Of a DNA stretch of 26,894 nucleotides, positions 1 through 7,835 are shown one piece after another. The position numbers and the translations under genes were made by a program. The stretch is from Flavobacterium psychrophilum (GTDB taxonomy: Bacteria > Bacteroidota > Bacteroidia > Flavobacteriales > Flavobacteriaceae), in contig QFQM01000048.1 of the NCBI GenBank assembly GCA_003243255.1, forward strand, positions 1 through 26,894. Reading direction: 5' to 3'. The stretch's first letter is position 1, and the number at the start of each line of letters is the position of its first letter. The notes under the pieces are model-generated. The model worked only from the letters and a program-made list of their open reading frames with translations, was not told the origin of the DNA and ran no database searches.

Positions 1-2
1 GT

Positions 3-2519
3 GCAGTATGTTATGTAAACGAGTTGCTTGAATTTAAGCCTTATGATAAAAACCTGTGGTTAAAAAAGATAGGGCTTTATAACCTTATGGGAGACACCGT
101 TGAGGCTAACAGGCAATTGAAAAGATTATACCAGATATTTCCGGAAGACAAGGAGGTAAAAGCAATGTATACTAATACCTTAAAAGAAAGTGCGGTTAAC
201 CAGGATAGAAAGGGTAATACTGAAAATTCTGCAAAGCAATATGAAGAAGTACTGGCAGTAAACAAAAAAGATGCTGAATCATACATTAGCCTTATTAATG
301 CTTACAGCAAAGTTGGAAATTATGATTCGGCACTGGCAACGGCCGATAAAGGCCTGAATGCTCTGCCGGGCAATAAGGAGATACTGGATAAAAAGATTGG
401 TATTTTAGAACAAATGCATGAATACCAAAGAGCGATTGACATTGTAAGGGTACAGCAAAAAAAAGGCAATAATGCTCATTACAATCAGCTTCTGAATTAT
501 TTGATGGCAGAGGCTGCAAGGTATTACAGAAACAGTGATCCTTATGAACTCTATGGCAAGGTGTATGAGAAGGATAAATCAAATAAGGAAGCTAAAGATT
601 ACCTGCTTAATACAGCTGTGAGCCGTGGCTATTATGGCGATGCCCAGGAACTGCTTACTAAAGAACTCAAAAAAAATCCTTCATCAAAACAATTGCTTTC
701 AAAACAGTTATATGTATACGAAAGCCAACAGAACCGACAGGGAGCGCGCGCTACTATTCAAAAACTTTATGACTTGTATGGAACTGACTCTGATATAAAG
801 GACAGATATGAATATTATATTTTTCAGGATGCCAAAGATGAATTCAGGGATGGTAATTATGCGGAAGCTTTACCTGTTTTTAAGAGCCTGGTAAATTCTG
901 CGGAATATGGAAAACCCGCTAATAATTATATCTATTCCGTTTATCTTGAACAAAGAGCCTATGGTAAGGCATTAGACCATATTGAAGGACTTATAAAGGC
1001 ATATCCGGAAGAGCAGGAATATATTTTAAAAAAGATTGATCTGCTTGCAGATATGGGCGATTATGAAAATGCTTATACTATGGCTAAGCACTATGCCGAC
1101 TTGTATAAAGATGATACAGGATATAGATATATGCTGACTGATATCTCTTTTGAGTATATGAAATACCTTCAGGAAAAAGAGGAATTTGAAACAATCAAAA
1201 CGATAGCCGATGAAATCCTGGTAAGCGATCCTGATACTATTGAGGCATATCAATATGCTATTGCTGCAAGAACATATATGAATCAGTATGACGAGGCCAT
1301 GACAGTTGTAAATCAGGCTCTGGTGCATTTTCCGGATTCTAAAGAACTTCGCTTAAAACAGGCAGGTCTGTATTCTGCTATGGGTGATCACAAAAAGGCA
1401 TCAGATGCATTATTTGCTATGGAAAAAGATTATCCATATAACAATAGCATCAGGAATTCACTGGTTGAAGAAATGATGCTTCATGCTAAAGAAATGGAAA
1501 AAAAGGATGAAGGCTTTGAGGCAATGAACATTTACAGAGAAGTAATGCTGCTAAAACCTTCCGATACTCTGGCTCCTTACAAGCTGGCGAATCATCACAT
1601 CAACAGAAAAGAGTATAATGATGCTATGAAAGTTCTGGATACTGCACTGCAACAGAATAAAGACAATCAAAGCCTTTTGTATCTTAAAGGCGTAGTGTAT
1701 GAAAACTTGAACGACTTTGCCCTGGCTAAAGAATATCAGGAAAAATATACTCCGCCTGCGCACAAGGCAGCAGAGTATAAGGATCATATGGACTATCTGA
1801 ATTCAAGGCTTCTTAAAAATCAGATAAGCGTAACTTATCTCAAAGCTACTGCTGATACCATTCCGTTTAACTTATCTGTAGGTACATTAGAATACACCAG
1901 ATATGCTAAAAAAGATACTTATGTTGTGAGGGGTAATTATACAGGGAAAGATTCAGGAGTTGGACTTCAGGGTGAGGTTGACTGGTATCACACGTTTAAA
2001 AATAAATCTTATTTTTTGGCAAATGGCGCGGTAGGAAGCAAATTCTTTCCAAAGTTCAGAGGTGCATTTTCGTTTTATCAGCCATTTGCAAAAACATGGC
2101 AGGCTGAGCTTGGCGGACGCTATCTGTATCTACAGGATAATCGCAGCCTTTACACAGGAATAGTGGGAATTGAGAAATCGATAGGCGACGTTTGGCTGAA
2201 TGCAAGAGTATCGCTTATTACTCCGGGGAGTGAACTTTACCATAATGTTTTGGGTCAGGCACGCTTTTACATGCGCGATGCGAAAGATTATTTACAGGCA
2301 ATGGCCTCGGTTGGGAATGCCCCTGAAGACCTGAGTCTTGATTTTCAGATCAATAATACTTTGTCTTTTCCTACTACAATGATAGGTGCAGGATATTTTC
2401 ATTCGATAGGCTACAAAACAGTTTTTGGTGTAATAGGTAACTGGTACAATTATCATATAACAGATGATTTATATACCAGTCAGTACACTTTGTTATTTAC
2501 TGTAAGAACAAAATTTTAG
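3..2519 (+). CDS. TPR-repeat protein with C-terminal YaiO-type outer-membrane beta-barrel (5' partial)
   Basis: The reading frame is open to the window edge (GCA GTA TGT from base 3). The TTG at 24 is an internal Leu, so the true start lies upstream. About 838 codons are visible. Roughly the first 600 residues are degenerate TPR units (pattern W/Y-L-G-Y-A-P in helical pairs, for example the unit ending in ADKGLNALP), expected to be periplasmic. The last 235 or so residues are beta-rich, with alternating aromatic strands, a VSLITPGSELYHNV segment and a terminal Phe (VRTKF) typical of outer-membrane barrels; this fits the YaiO barrel family. TPR plus barrel is also the layout of the PgaA-type polysaccharide exporter, so export or anchoring of a surface polymer is inferred. 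The next gene starts 5 nt after the stop, so the two are in one operon. Confidence 0.85.
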   Translation, partial: AVCYVNELLEFKPYDKNLWLKKIGLYNLMGDTVEANRQLKRLYQIFPEDKEVKAMYTNTLKESAVNQDRKGNTENSAKQYEEVLAVNKKDAESYISLINAYSKVGNYDSALATADKGLNALPGNKEILDKKIGILEQMHEYQRAIDIVRVQQKKGNNAHYNQLLNYLMAEAARYYRNSDPYELYGKVYEKDKSNKEAKDYLLNTAVSRGYYGDAQELLTKELKKNPSSKQLLSKQLYVYESQQNRQGARATIQKLYDLYGTDSDIKDRYEYYIFQDAKDEFRDGNYAEALPVFKSLVNSAEYGKPANNYIYSVYLEQRAYGKALDHIEGLIKAYPEEQEYILKKIDLLADMGDYENAYTMAKHYADLYKDDTGYRYMLTDISFEYMKYLQEKEEFETIKTIADEILVSDPDTIEAYQYAIAARTYMNQYDEAMTVVNQALVHFPDSKELRLKQAGLYSAMGDHKKASDALFAMEKDYPYNNSIRNSLVEEMMLHAKEMEKKDEGFEAMNIYREVMLLKPSDTLAPYKLANHHINRKEYNDAMKVLDTALQQNKDNQSLLYLKGVVYENLNDFALAKEYQEKYTPPAHKAAEYKDHMDYLNSRLLKNQISVTYLKATADTIPFNLSVGTLEYTRYAKKDTYVVRGNYTGKDSGVGLQGEVDWYHTFKNKSYFLANGAVGSKFFPKFRGAFSFYQPFAKTWQAELGGRYLYLQDNRSLYTGIVGIEKSIGDVWLNARVSLITPGSELYHNVLGQARFYMRDAKDYLQAMASVGNAPEDLSLDFQINNTLSFPTTMIGAGYFHSIGYKTVFGVIGNWYNYHITDDLYTSQYTLLFTVRTKF

Positions 2520-2524
2520 CATTA

Positions 2525-4636
2525 ATGAAGTTTTTGTATACCATATTGATACTGTTTTTGTGCATTGGCTGCAGACCGCAGCCAAAAGAAATTATTATCT
2601 ATGAAAAAGAAAAGACAGTACCTATGATAGTTATGGCAGATGAAAGCCTTAAAGCATCAGCAGATTATTTTGCCGGAATATTTGAAACCTCTTTTGGTGA
2701 TAAAATTGAGGTTGGAGAAAAACCAACTAATGACAAATACATTGAACTGGATATCATAAAAAAAGACAAAAACAAAGACTATTTTACTATAACTTCCGAT
2801 TACAGATCGGTAAAAATTGTAGGTACGTCTGTTGAAGAAGTTAAAAAAGGGATATGTTATTTTTTCAGGCAGTATGCTGGTGTACATTATATTTCAGGAA
2901 GAGGAATTATTCCTTCAGCAAATAAAATTATAACTGTTCCTACAGATCTTGATTTTGTTCAAACGTATGCTTTTGAATACCGTGAACCTTATTTTCCGGA
3001 TAATTATGACGTAGAATTTAGGAATTGGTACGACACACACGCTATGGAAGATGCATGGGGTATCTGGGGACACAACCTTTTTAAAGTAGTAGGTACATCT
3101 CCTGAAATGATGGCTAAAGTAGATGGAACAATCAATGAGGAACAGTTTTGTTTTTCGGGTACTGCATTTGAAGAAGCACTTACTTCCTATATCAGGAAAA
3201 TGACAATAGACGAATCACTACGCTCTAAGTTCATGATTCAGCCAAATGATAATGGTATTGTTTGCCAGTGTGATCGCTGCAAGGCTTTGGGAAACACACC
3301 AAACAATGCCAGTCCTGCCGTATTTTCACTTCTAAATAAACTGGCTAAAAAATTTCCGGAGCAGCAATTTTTCAGTACTGCCTACATGACAACGTTAACC
3401 CCTCCAAAGTTCAGGCTTGCTGATAATGCAGGAGTAATGATAAGTACTATGTCTTTTCCTAAAGGTATAGTTATGGAACAATCCGGCAAAAAGCCTGTAA
3501 CGGATAAGATTTTTGCAGATTGGAGGAAAGTGACCAATACAATTTATATGTGGGATTATGCGATAAACTTTGATAATTACTTTAAAGCATATCCTACCAT
3601 GCTTATTGCCCAGGCTAATTTAAAATATTATAAAAAGCAGGGGGTAACAGGGGTATTTATGCAGGGGAGTGAAGACCAGTATTCGGCATATGCAGATCTT
3701 AAAAATTACCTGTATGCGTTATTATTGCAAAATCCGGATATTGATATCAAAAAGGAAACGACATGGTTTTTTAAGACTAAATATCCTGATGTTGCAGATT
3801 TGCTTATTGATAATTACTTATCTATTGAACAGCGAAGTTTTGATAAAAAGATACTGCTGGATATTTATGGCGGTATGCTGCAATCAAAAAAGAAATATTT
3901 AAATGAAGATGATTTTAATAGCTTTTACAGCCGCCTTTACGAAAAAGCAAAAGCTTTAGATAAAAACAGGTTGAAGGATTTGGAACCACTACTGTTATCA
4001 TTAACATTTATTAAGCTTGAATTGCTACGCACAAATGGTTATCAAAATAGTCCAGGTGAAGCAGTACATGAGGAAGCAAAGGTCTTGTTGGATAGAGTGT
4101 CTGAACTTTATGCCCGTACGGGTATTAAAACGTATAATGAAACAGGGGCACTTATTTCAGATTATTCTGATCAATGGCGTTCAGAAGTATTAGATAAGCC
4201 TTACCACAACTTATTGTTCGGTAAAAAAGTTAAACTGGATTTTACACAAGATGAAGAATATACCAATGCGGCAGTACTTACCGATGGGGCAGTGGGGTTT
4301 GACGATTATTATAATAACTGGATGATCTGTTCTTTAGAACCATTGGCAGTTAAGGTAAATGCGAATGACGTAATTGGTACAACAAAAATAGAAATGGATT
4401 TCCTTCTGGATAGTAGGCATAATATATATCCTCCCGAAAGAGTAGAAGTTACAGTGGGGAAGAAAAAATATGAAACAAAAATCATGTTGAATGCTGATAA
4501 AAAAGTGTCGAAACAACATGTAGTTATTCCTGTTACAATTTTACCTCAGGATGAAGAAGTACATATTAAAACAATAAAATTTTCGGAGTACAAAACCAAA
4601 TCGATGGCGTGCGACGAAATTTTCTTTAAAAAGTGA
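2525..4636 (+). CDS. DUF4838 family lipoprotein, glycosidase-like architecture
   Basis: This is a 703-residue exported protein. The N-terminus is hydrophobic and ends in CIGC (C16), a slightly imperfect lipobox, so it is a probable lipoprotein. Residues about 30-140 resemble the alpha/beta N-terminal domain of GH67-like enzymes (motif QYAGVHYISGRGIIP). Residues about 150-420 match DUF4838, with the Cys cluster CQCDRC (C247, C249, C252) and the segment GVFMQGSEDQYSAYADLKNY near 375-394. A helical part follows. The last 150 or so residues (LTDGAVGFDDYYNNWM) look like an F5/8-type carbohydrate-binding sandwich. DUF4838 has no settled activity; a TIM-barrel glycosidase-like role on a polysaccharide is inference. 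It sits 5 nt behind the TPR-barrel gene and just before the DUF1573 gene, so an envelope-polymer role is plausible. Confidence 0.85.
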   Translation: MKFLYTILILFLCIGCRPQPKEIIIYEKEKTVPMIVMADESLKASADYFAGIFETSFGDKIEVGEKPTNDKYIELDIIKKDKNKDYFTITSDYRSVKIVGTSVEEVKKGICYFFRQYAGVHYISGRGIIPSANKIITVPTDLDFVQTYAFEYREPYFPDNYDVEFRNWYDTHAMEDAWGIWGHNLFKVVGTSPEMMAKVDGTINEEQFCFSGTAFEEALTSYIRKMTIDESLRSKFMIQPNDNGIVCQCDRCKALGNTPNNASPAVFSLLNKLAKKFPEQQFFSTAYMTTLTPPKFRLADNAGVMISTMSFPKGIVMEQSGKKPVTDKIFADWRKVTNTIYMWDYAINFDNYFKAYPTMLIAQANLKYYKKQGVTGVFMQGSEDQYSAYADLKNYLYALLLQNPDIDIKKETTWFFKTKYPDVADLLIDNYLSIEQRSFDKKILLDIYGGMLQSKKKYLNEDDFNSFYSRLYEKAKALDKNRLKDLEPLLLSLTFIKLELLRTNGYQNSPGEAVHEEAKVLLDRVSELYARTGIKTYNETGALISDYSDQWRSEVLDKPYHNLLFGKKVKLDFTQDEEYTNAAVLTDGAVGFDDYYNNWMICSLEPLAVKVNANDVIGTTKIEMDFLLDSRHNIYPPERVEVTVGKKKYETKIMLNADKKVSKQHVVIPVTILPQDEEVHIKTIKFSEYKTKSMACDEIFFKK

Positions 4637-4641
4637 TAATT

Positions 4642-5163
4642 ATGAAGATATTTAAAAAGACATATTTAATTGTCCCCGTTTTACTTTTGCTGACTATCGT
4701 GAACGGATGTAAGAAAGTAGGAGAGAACAAGATTACTTCCTTAAGGATTGAAGACACCGTACGCCATTATAGCCCGATTATGCAGGGGATGAAGCAGAAT
4801 ATAAATGTAAGGGTTACAAATACAGGAAAAGAGCCTTTAGTACTAAAAAATGTAATGCCATCCTGCGGATGCACTGTTGCCAAGTTTCCTACTTATGCTA
4901 TTGCCCCTGGTAATGATGCTATTATTGAAATGGAATACGACAGCAGTAAAAACTCAGGTTACACAGCTATTTATACCACACTGACGGCTAATGTACGTGA
5001 AAAGTCCCACACTATTTTTTTTGATATCAATGTGGTTCCTAATTCTCATTACAGTAAAGATTATGAGGAAATATATTTTGAAAATGCAGATAAAGAAAAT
5101 GAGAGAGATGATACAGATAAAGAAACACACATTAAAGCTTATAGTACTCTCTTAAGGCGCTAG
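4642..5163 (+). CDS. DUF1573 domain lipoprotein
   Basis: This is a 173-residue protein if the ATG at 4642 is used. A GTG at 4633 overlapping the previous stop would add three residues before the same signal peptide, but the ATG is preferred. The N-terminal KIFKK plus a hydrophobic stretch ends in VNGC (C23), a lipobox. Residues about 35-135 are a DUF1573 Ig-like beta domain, with the typical VTNTGKEPLVLKNVMPSCGC segment (C75, C77) and a later APG-D-A-I-I-E-M-E-YD strand. The C-terminal 35 residues are acidic and low complexity (KENERDDTDKE). DUF1573 proteins are common in Bacteroidota and function is not established. The spacing places it last in the operon with the TPR-barrel and DUF4838 genes. 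Its stop codon shares a CTAG tetranucleotide with the stop of the convergent response-regulator gene. Confidence 0.85.
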   Translation: MKIFKKTYLIVPVLLLLTIVNGCKKVGENKITSLRIEDTVRHYSPIMQGMKQNINVRVTNTGKEPLVLKNVMPSCGCTVAKFPTYAIAPGNDAIIEMEYDSSKNSGYTAIYTTLTANVREKSHTIFFDINVVPNSHYSKDYEEIYFENADKENERDDTDKETHIKAYSTLLRR

Positions 5164-5846
5164 AATTCTTTAAGATTGTCTTTGTAGGTACGACCAATGG
5201 GAAGTTCTTTGCCGTCCTTTAATTGAACTGTCCTGGAATTGAATGATTCAATATGGTTTTTTAAAACCATGTACGATTTATGTATTCTTATAAAACCCAA
5301 ATGGCGGTACATTTCTTCAAATTTTGCCATACGTTCAAGCACCATATGTTTTTTATAACGTGATACGATTTTCAGATATTCACCAAAACCTTCTATCCAG
5401 TATATATCATCAAGCTTTACCTTGTTTACAATATAATCGGATTTGAACATAATGTAATCCTGTGCGCTGTCTTTTGACTGTATAAAGCGATAATATTCTT
5501 TAGCTTTGGTAATGGCTTTTTCAAAACGCTCAAAACTTATGGGTTTTATAAGATAGTCAATTACGTCGAGCTCAAAGGCTTTTGCTGCATGTTGTTCTTC
5601 AGCAGTTATAAAAATGCAGAGCGGCTTATATGCCATATTTTGAAGCAGTTCAATCCCATTGATACCGGGCATGTTGATATCGAGTATTAACAGGTCTGTT
5701 TCGTTTTGTTCCAAAAAAGCGATAGCCTCCTGTGGATCGCTATATGCAGCCAGGAGATTTATGCCATCAGTCATGGAGCAGTACGTTTTTATCAGCTCCA
5801 GTGCCGGGTATTCATCATCTACACCCAGTGCTCTTAGTTGAATCAT
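5160..5846 (-). CDS. LytTR-family response regulator
   Basis: This is a 228-residue cytoplasmic DNA-binding response regulator. Residues 1-120 form a receiver domain with the acidic pair D10/D11, phospho-acceptor D56 (in LLILDINMPG), T81 and K101 (in LIKPIS), so all the switch residues are present. Residues about 130-228 are a LytTR DNA-binding domain (DIYWIEGFGEYLKI, then RIHKSYMV and the closing LPIGRTYK). The length is normal for the family. The start ATG overlaps the kinase stop in an ATGA (5843-5846), so the pair is translationally coupled. It very probably controls the divergent carboxylate-transport operon, since a LytTR-like direct repeat lies in the shared upstream region. Confidence 0.95.
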   Translation of the reverse strand: MIQLRALGVDDEYPALELIKTYCSMTDGINLLAAYSDPQEAIAFLEQNETDLLILDINMPGINGIELLQNMAYKPLCIFITAEEQHAAKAFELDVIDYLIKPISFERFEKAITKAKEYYRFIQSKDSAQDYIMFKSDYIVNKVKLDDIYWIEGFGEYLKIVSRYKKHMVLERMAKFEEMYRHLGFIRIHKSYMVLKNHIESFNSRTVQLKDGKELPIGRTYKDNLKEF

Positions 5847-6943
5847 AGTTTGATTTTGAGAGTAGAAAAATACATCTTATTTGATAATTCCTCAAATAAT
5901 TCGAAATTTTCAGCATATTCCATTAAAAGTATTTTTTTCAGGGCAGTAAGTCCCATACCATTATAGCCATTGCTCGCATGTTTGTTTAGTTTTTCGGGGA
6001 TTGAGTTTTTTACTGAGAAAACAAGGTAATTGTCAATCTTATCAAACTGCACATTTATGTAGGCTTCTTTGTCAGTTCCAATGCCGGAATGTTTCAGGGC
6101 ATTTTCGAATAGTGTAAAATATACCGATGGCGGTACTTCTGCCTGTTCGTGTATCTCACTGTCATTCAGATCAAAAGTAATGTCAAGAGTATTGTTGTAT
6201 TTAAGCTGATATAGACCTGCAAGGGCTTTCATTATCTCAAACTCCTTTTGGATAGGGATAGTTTTCTTGTCGGTTTCATAAATTACATATTGTAATAACT
6301 GGCTTAGCTGCAGTATTGACTCACTCGCATTTGCCTGCCTGTTATAATTTTCTGCATAAATGTTATTAAGCGTATTCAGTAGAAAGTGAGGATTGATCTT
6401 CGATTTCATCAGGTTGAGGTCTGTCTCAATTTTCTGTACCTCCAGATCGCGGTAATCATATTCAATTAAAAATTTATGCCTTGATATCCCTAAAAATGAA
6501 GATACCAAAATCACGATACTTTGTGAAGCATACACACTTATTAAAAACAATGTTTCATCCTGTTTCAGGCTGCTTTCTTGCGAAAATTCAGGTTCTACAA
6601 GCAACCTGAGTAATGAAGTGGTTATAAACAAAATCAGCGCGTATAAAAGGTACTCGGGATATTTATTCGTTTGGTAATAAGCAGGTACCAAATAGGAATA
6701 ACACACTATATACAGTGCAGTATTTACTATCAGTGTGAAGAGTATACGGTATAAAGCAAATGGCATATCGGTAAAGTACATCACAGAAAAAGAAAGTGCC
6801 GCAGTATACACAACAAAAAACAACACGTGCTGTAGTTGAATCAAGTTTGTCCATTGCCTATTCATCAGATTTCCAATTACTTTTTGCTCGAACAACAACC
6901 TGAATGCGGCTAGCAGGATAATGATGTTTATTAGTAATACCAT
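5843..6943 (-). CDS. LytS-like membrane sensor histidine kinase (His_kinase family)
   Basis: This is a 366-residue inner-membrane kinase. The first 155 residues are mostly hydrophobic, with four or five membrane segments (about 1-15, 40-58, 65-90, 97-115 and 131-152), and no extracellular ligand domain is evident. The kinase core has the phospho-acceptor H186 in INPHFLLNTLNNI, the N-box asparagine N281 in FENALKH, and a G-box (NGMGL, about 328-332), which is the PF06580-type layout. Such kinases typically pair with LytTR regulators, as here. The ligand could be citrate, a dicarboxylate or a membrane state; the sequence does not decide. The gene is divergent from the DUF2490/CitMHS/DctA/TerC operon. 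The start is the first ATG before the hydrophobic N-terminus. Confidence 0.94.
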   Translation of the reverse strand: MVLLINIIILLAAFRLLFEQKVIGNLMNRQWTNLIQLQHVLFFVVYTAALSFSVMYFTDMPFALYRILFTLIVNTALYIVCYSYLVPAYYQTNKYPEYLLYALILFITTSLLRLLVEPEFSQESSLKQDETLFLISVYASQSIVILVSSFLGISRHKFLIEYDYRDLEVQKIETDLNLMKSKINPHFLLNTLNNIYAENYNRQANASESILQLSQLLQYVIYETDKKTIPIQKEFEIMKALAGLYQLKYNNTLDITFDLNDSEIHEQAEVPPSVYFTLFENALKHSGIGTDKEAYINVQFDKIDNYLVFSVKNSIPEKLNKHASNGYNGMGLTALKKILLMEYAENFELFEELSNKMYFSTLKIKL

Positions 6944-6973
6944 ATTTTTTTTGAATAAAAATTATGTATAAAT

Positions 6974-6981
6974 CAAAATTA
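6974..6981 (-). promoter_or_regulatory. Possible -7 element for the kinase/regulator operon
   Basis: Read on the - strand this is TAATTTTG, a full match to the Bacteroidota -7 consensus TAnnTTTG, and it would give a leader of about 25 nt. The nearest upstream TTTG (6999-6996) is only 14 bp away instead of the usual 19-21, so the -33 support is weak. Confidence 0.35.
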
Positions 6982-7027
6982 TGTGTGTAAAAAAGCAAAT
7001 ATCATTATTTGTGTTTGTGTGATTTGT

Positions 7028-7056
7028 GCAGTTTGTTTATAAAATATGCAGTTCAC
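7028..7056 (+). promoter_or_regulatory. Candidate LytTR operator (direct repeat)
   Basis: GCAGTTTGT (7028-7036) and GCAGTTCAC (7048-7056) are direct repeats with a 20-bp period and 11 bp between them. They fit the LytTR consensus [TA][AC][CA]GTTN[AG][TG] at 8 and 7 of 9 positions, and LytTR dimers bind two such repeats about two helical turns apart. They lie about 70 bp before the DUF2490 gene and between the divergent kinase gene and the transport operon. Three TTTGTG copies (7008-7013, 7014-7019, 7023-7028) precede them. Confidence 0.5.
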
Positions 7057-7088
7057 TGAAAATTAATTTTTCGGGAAAATCAATCTTA

Positions 7089-7096
7089 TACTTTTA
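7089..7096 (+). promoter_or_regulatory. Possible -7 element for the carboxylate-transport operon
   Basis: TACTTTTA matches TAnnTTTG at all but the last base, with a T-run (7067-7070) about 18 bp upstream in place of a perfect TTTG. A weak core promoter would suit an activator bound at 7028-7056, just upstream of the -33 position. The assignment is tentative. Confidence 0.3.
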
Positions 7097-7126
7097 CCAT
7101 CAACAAACAATTAACAATTTAGTAAA

Positions 7127-7816
7127 ATGTATAAAAGAAATATATTAATCCTGCTTTTTTTTATGCTATTTTCTGTGAAGATGATAGCGCAACAGGATAA
7201 TCTTAATTTATGGCTTCAATATACGATGTCAGCAAAATTAAGCGAAAAATACAGCTTCACAGCACTTTCACAATATAGATCGTATGATTTGATAAAGGAT
7301 TCCCGTCTGTTTCTGGTATCCACTTATCTTGAGCGTAAGCTTGAGCATGAACTTTATCCTGCAGCCGGATATATGTTTTTGGTACTCGAACCTTATACGA
7401 GTGACACTGAAAAGAAAATACGCTATGAAAATCGTCCATACCAACAACTATCCATAAAAAATAAGATAGGACGAACTACATTACTGCATCGCTATAGGGT
7501 AGAAGAGCGATTTCTGACCAATCCGGATGATTTTATTGTACGGCTACGTTACCTGATGTCTTTTAAGATTCCGCTTAACGGCGAAGGCAAGCCCAATATC
7601 CTTTATGGTATCCTGAAAAATGAGATACGTATGAATGTGGTAAAGGAAGAACAGTTTGACAGTAACCGCATCACAGCAGGTTTAGGAGTAAACCTGGGTG
7701 AACAATCTGCCGTTGAACTCTCATTCATTAATCAGATCAGCCCTGATGACACCAGTAACTATGTTTTACTTGGCTTCAGGAACTCTTTTGACTGGTCATC
7801 AAAATCAGAAAATTAA
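7127..7816 (+). CDS. DUF2490 family outer-membrane-type protein
   Basis: This 229-residue protein has a cleavable signal peptide (basic N-terminus, hydrophobic core, IAQ about residue 22). The mature part is beta-rich: NLWLQYTMSAKLSEKYSF opens a series of amphipathic strands, and HRYRVEERFL plus RLRYLMSFKIPL form the signature region of DUF2490, a family of predicted outer-membrane barrels of unknown function. The length is usual for the family. It is first in an operon with two carboxylate carriers (20 nt to the citM-like gene), so it may be the outer-membrane entry route for the substrates; this is inference from position only. Confidence 0.85.
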   Translation: MYKRNILILLFFMLFSVKMIAQQDNLNLWLQYTMSAKLSEKYSFTALSQYRSYDLIKDSRLFLVSTYLERKLEHELYPAAGYMFLVLEPYTSDTEKKIRYENRPYQQLSIKNKIGRTTLLHRYRVEERFLTNPDDFIVRLRYLMSFKIPLNGEGKPNILYGILKNEIRMNVVKEEQFDSNRITAGLGVNLGEQSAVELSFINQISPDDTSNYVLLGFRNSFDWSSKSEN

Positions 7817-7835
7817 TTTTTAAAACACAAATAGT

